The notes below the pieces were generated by a model, which searched no databases, was not told the origin of the DNA, and saw only the letters and a list, made by a program, of their open reading frames with translations. The position numbers and the translations under genes were made by a program. From Alkaliphilus metalliredigens QYMF (lineage in GTDB: Bacteria > Bacillota > Clostridia > Peptostreptococcales > Natronincolaceae), in assembly GCF_000016985.1 (NCBI RefSeq), contig NC_009633.1, forward strand, positions 2,709,539 to 2,773,538: a stretch of 64,000 nucleotides of DNA, given 5' to 3'. This document shows, piece by piece, positions 18,959 through 27,531 of the stretch; position 1 is the stretch's first letter; each line of letters starts with the position of its first letter.

Positions 18959-19747
18959 TTATGCTTCCTCACTTTCCCGACTTTCTTCTTCTTCACTTTG
19001 TCTTAGCTTAGGCGGTAAGAATGCTTTTAGTTTTTCTTCAATAATTCTAGGGTTTTCCCCAGCTTGTATTGAAAGTAAACCTTCTACCATAATTTCTTTT
19101 CTTAAAATTTCTTCTCTACTTCTTAGCTTCAGCTTATTTGCTAAGGGAATAAAAATCAAGTTTGCCATCAATGCCCCATAAAAGGTTGTCAACAGTGCGA
19201 CAGACATGTTGGGTCCTATGGAAGCAGGGTCATCTAAATCTCTTAACAAATTAATAAGTCCAATTAATGTACCCACCATACCAAAGGCGGGAGCCAGCGC
19301 TCCCATCATTTCTAATAGTCCTTGTCCTCCCTGATGTCTTTCTTCAATAAAAGCCAACTCTGTTTCCAATAGATTTCTAACAAGCTCTGGATCTGTTCCA
19401 TCTACAATAAGCATCACGCCTTTTTGCAGAAAATCTTCATTTATTCCTTCTGCAGCTTCCTCCAAGGCCAAAAGTCCCTCCTTACGAGCAACATTTGCTA
19501 ATTCAATAATGCTTTTAATGATGGAGCCAGGATCTACTTTATTATTAGAAAAGGCCTTTGAAACGATTTTAATAGTATCTAATACCTGTTGTAGGGGGTA
19601 TGCTACTAAAGTAGCGGAAAACGTTCCTCCAAAGACAATTAACATAGATGATAATTGTAAGAATCCCGCAATATCTCCATCAGCAGTAATTCCCATAACC
19701 ACAAATCCTAACCCCACAATAATCCCTATAATTGTTGCTATATCCAA
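18959..19747 (-). CDS. motA: Flagellar stator protein MotA
   Basis: MotA is the torque-generating stator subunit that forms the ion channel with MotB. The 262-residue length fits. Four hydrophobic segments are visible: at 4-22, 29-50, and two in 'MMGALAPAFGMVGTLIGLINLL...LTTFYGALMANLIFIPLANKL', which carry the conserved channel prolines. The start is a TTG at 19747 with GAGGTG upstream. Whether H+ or Na+ is used cannot be read safely from the sequence. Confidence 0.95.
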   Translation of the reverse strand: MDIATIIGIIVGLGFVVMGITADGDIAGFLQLSSMLIVFGGTFSATLVAYPLQQVLDTIKIVSKAFSNNKVDPGSIIKSIIELANVARKEGLLALEEAAEGINEDFLQKGVMLIVDGTDPELVRNLLETELAFIEERHQGGQGLLEMMGALAPAFGMVGTLIGLINLLRDLDDPASIGPNMSVALLTTFYGALMANLIFIPLANKLKLRSREEILRKEIMVEGLLSIQAGENPRIIEEKLKAFLPPKLRQSEEEESRESEEA

Positions 19748-19774
19748 ATCTACACCTCATTCCATGAAAGGTTA

Positions 19775-19972
19775 TTACTTTTCAAAACTTCCGCTATGTA
19801 TTCTATGTTTATAGTGCATCACTTTTCCAACCACTTCATCTACACTTTCAGATACCATCATCTTGTGGCCATTTACCAATGTAATGAGTGTGTCTGGGGT
19901 TTCCTCAATCAGTTCAATCAACTCTGCATTTAGCACAAATTCTTTCTGATTTAGACGACTTACTCTAATCAT
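19775..19972 (-). CDS. flbD: FlbD family flagellar protein
   Basis: This small 65-residue protein matches the FlbD/SwrD family: 'MIRVSRLNQKEFVLNAELIE' at the N-terminus, then 'LITLVNGHKMMVSESVDEVV'. In Bacillus subtilis the homologue SwrD raises flagellar torque, probably by increasing stator amount. Its position directly before motA and motB agrees with a stator-linked role. Confidence 0.88.
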   Translation of the reverse strand: MIRVSRLNQKEFVLNAELIELIEETPDTLITLVNGHKMMVSESVDEVVGKVMHYKHRIHSGSFEK

Positions 19973-19992
19973 ATAATCCTTCCTTTTTTATC

Positions 19993-20020
19993 TCCTGAAC
20001 TCCATTACTGGAGTTCAGGA
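19993..20020 (-). other. 12-bp hairpin between flgE and flbD without a U-tract
   Basis: TCCTGAACTCCA (19993-20004) pairs perfectly with TGGAGTTCAGGA (20009-20020) around a 4-base loop. On the operon's transcribed strand it is followed by GATAAAAAAGG, so there is no run of U and it is unlikely to terminate efficiently. It lies just after the flgE stop codon. A likely role is to stabilise the 3' end of flgE mRNA or mark a processing site. Confidence 0.6.
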
Positions 20021-20032
20021 AAATTTAATTTT

Positions 20033-21358
20033 TTATCGCTTCATATTCACCACTTCCTGAAGCATTTCATCACTTGTAGTAATAATCCTAGAGTTAGCCT
20101 GGAATCCTCTTTGGGTTGTAATCATATTGGTAAATTCTCTTGAAAGATCAACATTTGACATTTCAAGAGTTCCTGGATTAAGCGTTCCTCTTCCCCCACT
20201 TCCTGGTGTTCCTACCAAGGGTTCCCCAGAGTTTGGTGAATTTCGATACATGTTCTCGCCAATTTTCTCTAAGCCCGCAGGATTTCGGAAATTTGCAATG
20301 GCCACTTGTCCTATGGGTCTTTTGTATCCATTGTTGAAAACTCCAGTGATGACACCGCTAGAATCAATGGTAAAATCCTCTAAATTTCCTTGCTTGTATC
20401 CAACCCTCACATCAGCAGATACATCAGATTCATTAGAAACTTGGGTAACAGCTCCAAAGTCTACTGTGAATGTAAAGTCGCTTGCTCCATTTCCTAAACC
20501 TGTAAGTTCAAGGACTAAGTCAGTTCCATCAGATAACTTGCCCTGTTCGAATTCCAATTCATGGTCAATCCTATCTGTTATCACTCCATTTTCAACTACA
20601 TATACACCATATTTATTTTCCTCTGTCTTAACAAAGGCTAGTCTAATGTCATGGGTTCCTCCTAGCTCGTCGTAGACTGTAAAGGTAGTGTCTCTAGCCA
20701 CAGAGCTTTTGCCCTCTGCATCCACTAAATCTTCAAGAAATTCATCCAATACAGGTAATGTTGCATTGGGTTGCACATCAGAATTTAAATTACCACCAAA
20801 GAAAACACTCTTCGGTATTGTTGCATCCTGCGGATCAGTAAGTGGCACTCCCGTTGACATAGGCGGAGAAGTCATGGATTTTGAAATTTGTAATCCTTGT
20901 AATCCAGTACCCATTCTTCCAGACTCCACATCATACATATTCCCCATTACCCGTTGACCGCCGGGTGTAATTAGATTTCCTGCTTCATCTAATTCAAAAT
21001 TTCCTGCTCTTGTATATGTATGATTTTGATCGTTAGCATCAGATGACACAATGAAAAAGCCGTCTCCGTTAATCATTAAATCAGTATTATATCCTGTGCT
21101 TTCTGCAGAACCTCTAACGTGAAATGTGCTCATGGAGGCTACGTTTACACCTAGTCCTACTTGTTGCGGGTTAGTCCCCCCTCTGCCGCCTTGTGGAGCC
21201 CCTGCACCTCTTATTGTTTGGCTAAATACCTCTTGGAAGGTCACTCTTGTTCCCTTATATCCTACCGTATTGACATTGGCGATATTATTACCAATGGCAT
21301 CCATTCGTAATTGGTGAGCTTGGAGCCCTGATACCGCTGAAAACATAGATCTCATCAT
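20033..21358 (-). CDS. flgE: Flagellar hook protein FlgE
   Basis: FlgE polymerises into the hook. The 441-residue product starts 'MFSAVSGLQAHQLRMDAIGN' after a few residues (flagellar rod/hook N-terminal motif with 'NNIANVNTVGYK'). It ends with 'EFTNMITTQRGFQANSRIIT', the conserved C-terminal coiled-coil region. The central part is variable hook domain. AAGGAGG precedes the ATG. Hairpins lie on both sides of the gene, which suggests separate control of this abundant product. Confidence 0.95.
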   Translation of the reverse strand: MMRSMFSAVSGLQAHQLRMDAIGNNIANVNTVGYKGTRVTFQEVFSQTIRGAGAPQGGRGGTNPQQVGLGVNVASMSTFHVRGSAESTGYNTDLMINGDGFFIVSSDANDQNHTYTRAGNFELDEAGNLITPGGQRVMGNMYDVESGRMGTGLQGLQISKSMTSPPMSTGVPLTDPQDATIPKSVFFGGNLNSDVQPNATLPVLDEFLEDLVDAEGKSSVARDTTFTVYDELGGTHDIRLAFVKTEENKYGVYVVENGVITDRIDHELEFEQGKLSDGTDLVLELTGLGNGASDFTFTVDFGAVTQVSNESDVSADVRVGYKQGNLEDFTIDSSGVITGVFNNGYKRPIGQVAIANFRNPAGLEKIGENMYRNSPNSGEPLVGTPGSGGRGTLNPGTLEMSNVDLSREFTNMITTQRGFQANSRIITTSDEMLQEVVNMKR

Positions 21359-21388
21359 CGTCTATTTCCTCCTTTTGTATTTAGTGCG

Positions 21389-21414
21389 TCTCCCCGTCAA
21401 TCGTTTAGGAGAGA
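21389..21414 (-). other. Hairpin in the flgE leader
   Basis: TCTCCCC (21389-21395) and GGAGAGA (21408-21414) can form a 7-bp stem with one G-U pair and a 12-base loop. A second small stem, TAGGCT/AGCCTA (21415-21440), overlaps the end of the preceding gene. Both lie 30 to 80 bases before the flgE start. No U-tract follows, so I read them as mRNA processing or stability structures. Confidence 0.4.
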
Positions 21415-21437
21415 TAGGCTTCCAGTTAAGGTCCAGC

Positions 21438-21833
21438 CTAGATAATCACCGCACCATCTATATTTGTAAAGACATTTCCCTTTAATTGATCTCCATCAGC
21501 CGCCGTAATAATGGTTTTGTTTTGTACACTGGCAATAAATGCGCGATTATCCATTAAAATCAGTGTCTCTTTTAATCCTTTATTAGCTGCAGAGTTGATG
21601 GCCTTATCTATTTTATCTATTTCCTGTAAAGTTAGCTTGATGTTTCTCTGTTCCAATCGATCAAGGGCATGTTTTGAGAATTTTACTTTTTGTTGTTCAC
21701 CAATCTTATTCTGCAATATTTGTTGAAATGCAAATTTATCTTGAACTGACTTGATCGTAGTTGCTTTTTCCTTAGTATCATAGAGTTTTTGGATCATATG
21801 ATGATTTGTTTTGATAGAATTGATCATAGCCAC
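21438..21833 (-). CDS. TIGR02530 family flagellar operon protein
   Basis: This 131-residue protein fits the family of small flagellar operon proteins found between flgD and flgE in Firmicutes (TIGR02530, 'flg_new'). Recognisable parts are 'VKFSKHALDRLEQRNIKLT' (residues about 50 to 68) and the C-terminal 'MDNRAFIASVQNKTIITAAD'. Function is not established; hook assembly is likely from conserved position. It has no membrane segment. Confidence 0.85.
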   Translation of the reverse strand: MAMINSIKTNHHMIQKLYDTKEKATTIKSVQDKFAFQQILQNKIGEQQKVKFSKHALDRLEQRNIKLTLQEIDKIDKAINSAANKGLKETLILMDNRAFIASVQNKTIITAADGDQLKGNVFTNIDGAVII

Positions 21834-21889
21834 CTCCTATTTTATGCATGACCATCTAGTTATTTTTTATTACATCTGTCTTCTTTTTC

Positions 21890-22294
21890 TTATTCTGTCG
21901 TTGTGCCTCCTGCTTCATTGTCCTCATTCTCTGGAGCTTCTGGGCTGATATGGTTCAACACCTTATTAATTTGTATATTCATTAAATCTAGCTGATCTGC
22001 AATTGTGGTTTGACTCTTAACTAAGTTATTGTTCATTTGTGTGATATGATCGGCTAATAATTCTTTTGTATCCTTCAAACCATCATTAAGGTTTTGCATT
22101 TGCTCTAAAGAGCTAAATTGAGCCATTTGAGAAATGAATTCACGATCTTCCATTGGGTTCAAAGGATCTTGGTTGCTCATCTGCGTTACTAAAAGTTTTA
22201 GAAAAGCATCCTTATCTAAGTCACTTGTATTTTTTTTCTTTTCATTGGGTTCATGATATCTATATTGATTTTGTATTTCTGAGATATTCGACAT
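21890..22294 (-). CDS. flgD: Flagellar hook cap protein FlgD (short form)
   Basis: FlgD caps the growing hook. The 134-residue protein contains the conserved N-terminal region '[20 protein letters not shown]' followed by '[18 protein letters not shown]'. It lacks the C-terminal tudor/Ig-like domains of enterobacterial FlgD, as in other short Gram-positive FlgD proteins. It lies between fliK and the TIGR02530 gene. Confidence 0.92.
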   Translation of the reverse strand: MSNISEIQNQYRYHEPNEKKKNTSDLDKDAFLKLLVTQMSNQDPLNPMEDREFISQMAQFSSLEQMQNLNDGLKDTKELLADHITQMNNNLVKSQTTIADQLDLMNIQINKVLNHISPEAPENEDNEAGGTTTE

Positions 22295-22306
22295 ATAATC
22301 ATCTCC

Positions 22307-23704
22307 TTAGGCTAAGTGATCAAATTGTGAAGCAGTTAAATAAGGATTCCTGGGTAGCACCTTTGCGAGATCAATGTTGCCACCATAGTTCACATTTTGC
22401 CCTTTATTTTTCTTCGTGGCTTTTCCTAGACCCCATTGTTCAAACTGTTGGAAAGCTTCTCTGGAATCTTGTCCCACGGAAACATCCAGTTGCCCTATGG
22501 CTAAGCCTTGTTCCGTCAATGCATCCCGAAGTTGATTTAGATTTGCTTCAATAATTTCTTTAACTTGTATCGACTGCGCATAGACCTTTGCTATGACCTC
22601 ACCACTATCAAATGACACCTTCACTGACACTTTTCCCAGATTCTCTGGTTGAAGTTGAAACTGCATTTCGCTTCTGTCTAGATTGACATTAAACTTTATT
22701 TTATCAACTAACTTTTCAATCAATTCCTGTGGATCTATTAAGCTCTTTGCAGTTGTTTCTTGAATTCTTTCTGGATCAAAGCTTTCCATTCTTCCTTGGG
22801 TGATGTGCTCTAATACAATATTCTGTACGTCATTCTCTAAATCAGTTTCGGTAAAAATATCATTTTGAAGAGATTCAGACTGTCCCTGTAACTGCACTTT
22901 TTGATAGGTAGAAACCTCAGGTGATTCCTTTACATCTACTTCTTCCTCTACTTTAATATGTTCCTTTAAATTCATTTGAGGATTTACTTTAGTTGATTCA
23001 TCCATTTTTTGATGAGCATCCATGTCAGCCACTTCTTGTGCAGTTTCAAGTTTTTTTGACTGATCCATCAATGTCTTGTCAGGGGTTGCCACTACTTGAT
23101 TATCAAAGTAGACATTAAGGGCTTTCATCTCAAGGCTATTCAATTCACTAATTAATGCTTCTAATTGCCCCTTCAGTTGATCCATTCCCTCCACTTGGCT
23201 CAGCAACTCTATTTCTGAAATGGCAGTGTATAAGATTTCAACTACTGCCTTAACATCCAGTCCCTCCTTGGCCAACTCTAATTCTTTTAAGCTTAGCAAT
23301 GTTTGAAACTCCTCTAAATCCTTCTCAGCTAGTTCTTCAATTATTTCGAAGTTGATAAACTGATTGACTAGAGCTGCCAAAGTTACATCGTCTTCGTGTT
23401 TCAATTCCTCGTGGGGATCACTCTTTTGTTTATCATCTCTTTGATCCTCATTAGATACGCGCTCATCATTAGACTTTTGTAACTTTTGATCTGTACTTGA
23501 TTCTTGATTAATATTTTTTTCCCTTGTACTGGTATCCGTTCGACCCATTGCCTTGTCGTCACGCTTTGAATCCTGCGTATTCATTTTATTATCCAAATGA
23601 TCTCTAAACCCCTTGTTCTGTTCGCTTTTATCCAAGGAATTAGCATGATTCTTTTGAAATACTGTTATTCTACTATTTGCTGCAATCATATTCATTATAT
23701 TCAT
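22307..23704 (-). CDS. fliK: Flagellar hook-length control protein FliK
   Basis: FliK measures hook length and triggers the FlhB export switch. The first about 340 residues are low-complexity, acidic and polar, as usual. The C-terminal domain (about residues 345 to 435) has the conserved 'MQFQLQPENLGKVSVKVS' and 'LRDALTEQGLAIGQLDVSVG'. A GTG at 23716 is part of the ribosome site, so the ATG at 23704, 10 bases after GGAGG, is the preferred start (about 465 residues). Confidence 0.92.
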   Translation of the reverse strand: MNIMNMIAANSRITVFQKNHANSLDKSEQNKGFRDHLDNKMNTQDSKRDDKAMGRTDTSTREKNINQESSTDQKLQKSNDERVSNEDQRDDKQKSDPHEELKHEDDVTLAALVNQFINFEIIEELAEKDLEEFQTLLSLKELELAKEGLDVKAVVEILYTAISEIELLSQVEGMDQLKGQLEALISELNSLEMKALNVYFDNQVVATPDKTLMDQSKKLETAQEVADMDAHQKMDESTKVNPQMNLKEHIKVEEEVDVKESPEVSTYQKVQLQGQSESLQNDIFTETDLENDVQNIVLEHITQGRMESFDPERIQETTAKSLIDPQELIEKLVDKIKFNVNLDRSEMQFQLQPENLGKVSVKVSFDSGEVIAKVYAQSIQVKEIIEANLNQLRDALTEQGLAIGQLDVSVGQDSREAFQQFEQWGLGKATKKNKGQNVNYGGNIDLAKVLPRNPYLTASQFDHLA

Positions 23705-23726
23705 CTGTTTTTTCACCTCCTTTCAG

Positions 23727-24962
23727 TTATGAAATTAATGCCTGGGAGATTTCCGTCACCCGTTGTGGTTCCATGAGTTCCATTAATTCTGCCACGACAT
23801 TGGTCCTTAGTTTGTTTAAAACATCAACGACTAACATTCTTTCGTTGAATACAATCGTATCTGTTGTTGTTAATTCGATCTGATTGAACACTTGGTTTCT
23901 TGTCCACATTCTCTCCATCAAATCAGCTAACTCAGATCGATTCATTCTTTGATATATATCAGTCAACTCGGTGGTTTTTATATCGTAATCTTTGTAGGCT
24001 TGTGTTCCTTTAGCTAGGAGTTCAGCGGTATTAGGCGTGTACCCCATAAGTTTTTCTAACTGATTTATGCTTTCATATAGACTTAATTTAAACTCACGAT
24101 CTTCAATTGTTGATAGCAGTTGAGCCCCTTTTTCTAAAGACATCACCCGATAGATAGCAGCTAAGTCTTCCATACTGAACTGTTGATCGTCTCCGATATC
24201 ACCTAGGGCATCTTCATTTAATTGGTTCTCGTAATATGTGGATAGTTCAATAAGATATAACTGATGCTGACGAATTTCATTAATTCTGTCGTTGACATTT
24301 CTTCGAAGATTAATAGGCAATTGATACATCACTTGCTCCTTAATACTCTCATCTAAGTAGGCTAAGATTATTGCTGCATCTTCAATATTCATGACTGCAA
24401 AAGCCTTGCTTAACTCATCTATCAATAGTTGTCCATCACGATGATTTCTTTCAATAGTTCGAATGGCTTGAATCGGATCTAAAGCCGTAAACTGTCCTGC
24501 AATATTTGCAATTTCTTGGTTTTCTTCATGCTGCATTTCATCAAACAGCCCTACTAGTAGGTCGTCTCTAATATCATTTCTTCTAATGATTTCCTGTACA
24601 GTGGTCATTTTTCTACTATTGAGTCTATTTAAGTGTATCACCAAATCATTATATAGTTGTTGGTCCTCATTACGAATTAACAGCAACTTATCAGCAATTC
24701 TTTCTTGCTCCATTGCTATATAACTCTTGGCAATTTCCCTTTTTAGCTCCTCTTCCTCTTCCGCTGTAGGCATCGCTTGAAAGTATTCCCCAGCAGAACC
24801 AGGAAGTCCTTCTAAGACACCATGAGTCGTACTTTTAAAGGCTTGATTGCTGTAATAAAGAATCAGTAACATTAGTAATGGTACCATAAGAATAACAGTC
24901 AAAATAGTAATGATTGCCTTAAATGATATTGTTTTTTTTTCTTTCCGAAGGCTAACTGACAT
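23727..24962 (-). CDS. MotE/YlxF-like flagellar protein with MgtE-N-type repeats
   Basis: The 411-residue protein begins with a short cytoplasmic stretch and one membrane helix (residues about 14 to 35). A long extracytoplasmic helical region follows with two MgtE intracellular-domain-like segments, e.g. 'FAVMNIEDAAIILAYLDES' near residues 190 to 208, and the end 'MLVVDVLNKLRTNVVAELME'. YlxF/MotE proteins at this place between fliK and fliJ are usually near 200 residues, so this one is about twice as long. Function is thought to be motor or stator related, but is inferred from position and family only. Confidence 0.75.
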   Translation of the reverse strand: MSVSLRKEKKTISFKAIITILTVILMVPLLMLLILYYSNQAFKSTTHGVLEGLPGSAGEYFQAMPTAEEEEELKREIAKSYIAMEQERIADKLLLIRNEDQQLYNDLVIHLNRLNSRKMTTVQEIIRRNDIRDDLLVGLFDEMQHEENQEIANIAGQFTALDPIQAIRTIERNHRDGQLLIDELSKAFAVMNIEDAAIILAYLDESIKEQVMYQLPINLRRNVNDRINEIRQHQLYLIELSTYYENQLNEDALGDIGDDQQFSMEDLAAIYRVMSLEKGAQLLSTIEDREFKLSLYESINQLEKLMGYTPNTAELLAKGTQAYKDYDIKTTELTDIYQRMNRSELADLMERMWTRNQVFNQIELTTTDTIVFNERMLVVDVLNKLRTNVVAELMELMEPQRVTEISQALIS

Positions 24963-24973
24963 TGTGACCTCCC

Positions 24974-25417
24974 CTATCGAGTTGCTGCTTTGTATGAGAC
25001 GAGTTGATCAACTAAGCTCTCCTCATCCTTTGCCTGCTCATATTTAAAAACCTCATAATCTTTTTCTTTCAAAATTTCAAAGGTTTTTTTAGCCTTTGAG
25101 GCCTGGATTAATTCTTTTCTAGTATGGTTAACAGCTTCTTCTTTTTCTCGAAGTACCTTTCTTTGTTGAACAATTAAATCATCAATCATTTTAATTTGGG
25201 AATTAAGCTCTTTCATTTCTTTAATCTTAAATACTTTCTTAGCTTTCACTTCTTTTTTCTTAATGATTTCGTTTCTTTTTGTAAGAAGGTGGATCAATTT
25301 AGTTTCTTCACTTTGTTGTTTTTGAATTGCAAAACCAAATTCACTTTTTCTATTATCTTCCATGGTTTTTTTAGCTTTTAAAACTGTATTAAATCGAAAA
25401 GAGAAATGATTAATCAC
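24974..25417 (-). CDS. fliJ: Flagellar export chaperone FliJ
   Basis: This 147-residue, highly charged, almost entirely helical (coiled-coil) protein begins 'FSFRFNTVLKAKKTMEDNRK', as FliJ does. FliJ couples the ATPase FliI to the export gate. The start is a GTG at 25417 behind AAGGGG. It directly follows fliI, the conserved order. Confidence 0.9.
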   Translation of the reverse strand: MINHFSFRFNTVLKAKKTMEDNRKSEFGFAIQKQQSEETKLIHLLTKRNEIIKKKEVKAKKVFKIKEMKELNSQIKMIDDLIVQQRKVLREKEEAVNHTRKELIQASKAKKTFEILKEKDYEVFKYEQAKDEESLVDQLVSYKAATR

Positions 25418-25436
25418 TAGGTATCCCCTTCCTTTT

Positions 25437-26747
25437 CTATAGAATTTTTTTCATTATGTCAACTGATTCTTGAAAGGTTATCTTTTCATCTGTTGTCTGG
25501 ATTAAAAATTCATTAACAGCGTCAATCTTTTCTATTGCGCGATCAATTTTAGGGTTAGAGCCTTTCACATAAGCCCCTATATTAATTAAATCTTCCGCAT
25601 CGTTATATGTAGATAGTATTTCCTTTAATTCATTTGCCAATTTTATATGCTCTTTTCCTACAATGCTATCCATGACTCTGCTGACACTTGCCAGTACGTC
25701 GATTGCAGGGTAATGATTGCGATTAGCGATCTTTCTAGAGAGAACGATATGTCCATCTAATATTCCTCTTACTGCGTCTGCAATGGGTTCATTCATGTCA
25801 TCACCATCTACTAAGACTGTATAAAGACCTGTAATAGCACCTTTATCAGAGGTTCCAGAGCGTTCTAGCAGTTTAGGTAAAATCGCAAATACAGAGGGTG
25901 TATATCCTTTGGTTACGGGTGGTTCCCCAATAGCAAGTCCAACTTCCCTTTGGGCCATAGAAAATCTTGTCAGGGAATCCATTAATAACATTACATTTTT
26001 GTTATGGTCTCTAAAATATTCAGCAACAGAGGTGGCCAACAAGGCTCCCTTCATTCTAATCAACGCTGGTTGGTCAGATGTTGCTACGATTACTACCGAC
26101 CTCTTCAAGCCTTCTTCCTTCAAGTCCTTTTCAATGAATTCCTTAACTTCTCGACCTCTTTCTCCAATCAATGCAATCACATTAATGTCTGCTCTTGTAT
26201 TTCGTGCAATCATACCTAATAATGTGCTCTTTCCAACTCCACTTCCTGCAAAGATACCAATCCGTTGTCCATTTCCACAGCTTAGGAGTCCATCAATTGC
26301 CTTAACCCCTAGGGATAATGGTTCTTTTATTGTCTTTCTCAATAATGGGTTTACGGGACTTCCCATGGCAGGGTAAGCCGTGTGTGCTTCTATGGGACCC
26401 TTTCCATCAATGGGATTTCCTAAACCGTCTAAGATGCGGCCTAGAAGCGCTTCACCTACATTGATTGAGAGTGTGCTGCCTGTGGCTTCCACTTTACTTC
26501 CTGGTCCAATACCTTCCATTTCCCCTAAGGGCATGAGCAATACCTTTTTTTCTCTAAAACCTACTGCCTCAGCCAGTATGGGGTTAGCTCCTTTTAGTGG
26601 GAATATTTTACACACTTCGCCAATTTTCACTGCTGGTCCAATGGCTTCTATAGTTAGTCCAATCACTTGTGACACTCGGCCAGTATACTTCACTAAATCT
26701 AGTTCATTTAAGGCTACTTGATATTTTTTCAATAGGTTACCTGTCAT
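25437..26747 (-). CDS. fliI: Flagellar export ATPase FliI
   Basis: FliI is the F1-beta-like ATPase of the type III export system. The product has about 436 residues, Walker A 'GIFAGSGVGKSTLLG', Walker B 'NVMLLMDSLTRFSMAQREVG' and the 'AGEPP'-like 'AIGEPPVTKGYTPSVF'. A GTG at 26759 lies inside fliH. The ATG at 26747 with GGGGAAA upstream is preferred and still overlaps fliH by 11 bases. Confidence 0.96.
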   Translation of the reverse strand: MTGNLLKKYQVALNELDLVKYTGRVSQVIGLTIEAIGPAVKIGEVCKIFPLKGANPILAEAVGFREKKVLLMPLGEMEGIGPGSKVEATGSTLSINVGEALLGRILDGLGNPIDGKGPIEAHTAYPAMGSPVNPLLRKTIKEPLSLGVKAIDGLLSCGNGQRIGIFAGSGVGKSTLLGMIARNTRADINVIALIGERGREVKEFIEKDLKEEGLKRSVVIVATSDQPALIRMKGALLATSVAEYFRDHNKNVMLLMDSLTRFSMAQREVGLAIGEPPVTKGYTPSVFAILPKLLERSGTSDKGAITGLYTVLVDGDDMNEPIADAVRGILDGHIVLSRKIANRNHYPAIDVLASVSRVMDSIVGKEHIKLANELKEILSTYNDAEDLINIGAYVKGSNPKIDRAIEKIDAVNEFLIQTTDEKITFQESVDIMKKIL

Positions 26748-27531
26748 TGATTTCCCCACTTTGTATAAGCTCTATAAACTTATTCTCAATTTGCCTTATT
26801 TGTGTTTCAACACTAGAATCGATTGTACCTGATGAAGTTTCAATAATAATACTGCCAGCCTTAAGGGCAGGGTCATTTTTCACTTCAATTTCATCTACGC
26901 CTTCAGTCATCATATAAATTCTATTTTTAGCGCTTTGAAGCAGGGCAAAGTCTGCAGGATTTGTTCGAATAATTAACCTCTCGGTGTAAGCACATTTATC
27001 TAATCCTTTTTTCACAATGTTTATAATCAATCCATCGTCTTCTTCCATTTGTATATCAATTATCTTTTTTACAGCATCAATCACAAGATGGATTACTTCA
27101 CTTTCTATGTCTTTAACCATTTTCGTTTTCTCTTGTTGTACTTCTTGTTTGATCAACTTTGCCTCTTCAATAATTATTTTGGTTTCTTCATATCCCGATT
27201 CTTTCCCTAGTTGGAGTCCCCTCTGGAACCCTTCTGATTCAGCTGCCTCAAAGATAGACTTTTTCTCTTCTTCAGCTTCAGTCATTAAACGCTTTACTTC
27301 TATGTTTGTTTCATCGATCATCTGTTTATGTTTTTCCTCGGTTTCTTTAATGATCTGTACCTGCTCCATTTTTAAGTTATTAATCTCATTTTCCAAGTTT
27401 TGAGAAGCTTGATGGTCGGAATTTTGTTGTTCGGAAGATTTCTTTTTTGCATTGTTTTGTTTATCTTTCACAAAATCTACCGATCGTCTTTCTCCTATCA
27501 TTACATCAGTGGCCTTATAAATCTTAAACAA
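26737..27531 (-). CDS. fliH: Flagellar assembly protein FliH
   Basis: FliH regulates and localises FliI. The 264-residue protein has a long charged coiled coil (residues about 20 to 130). The conserved C-terminal domain contains 'KAGSIIIETSSGTIDSSVETQI'. Its start is probably a TTG at 27531 with GGAGATGA upstream, overlapping the end of fliG by 8 bases. Confidence 0.92.
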   Translation of the reverse strand: MFKIYKATDVMIGERRSVDFVKDKQNNAKKKSSEQQNSDHQASQNLENEINNLKMEQVQIIKETEEKHKQMIDETNIEVKRLMTEAEEEKKSIFEAAESEGFQRGLQLGKESGYEETKIIIEEAKLIKQEVQQEKTKMVKDIESEVIHLVIDAVKKIIDIQMEEDDGLIINIVKKGLDKCAYTERLIIRTNPADFALLQSAKNRIYMMTEGVDEIEVKNDPALKAGSIIIETSSGTIDSSVETQIRQIENKFIELIQSGEINDR

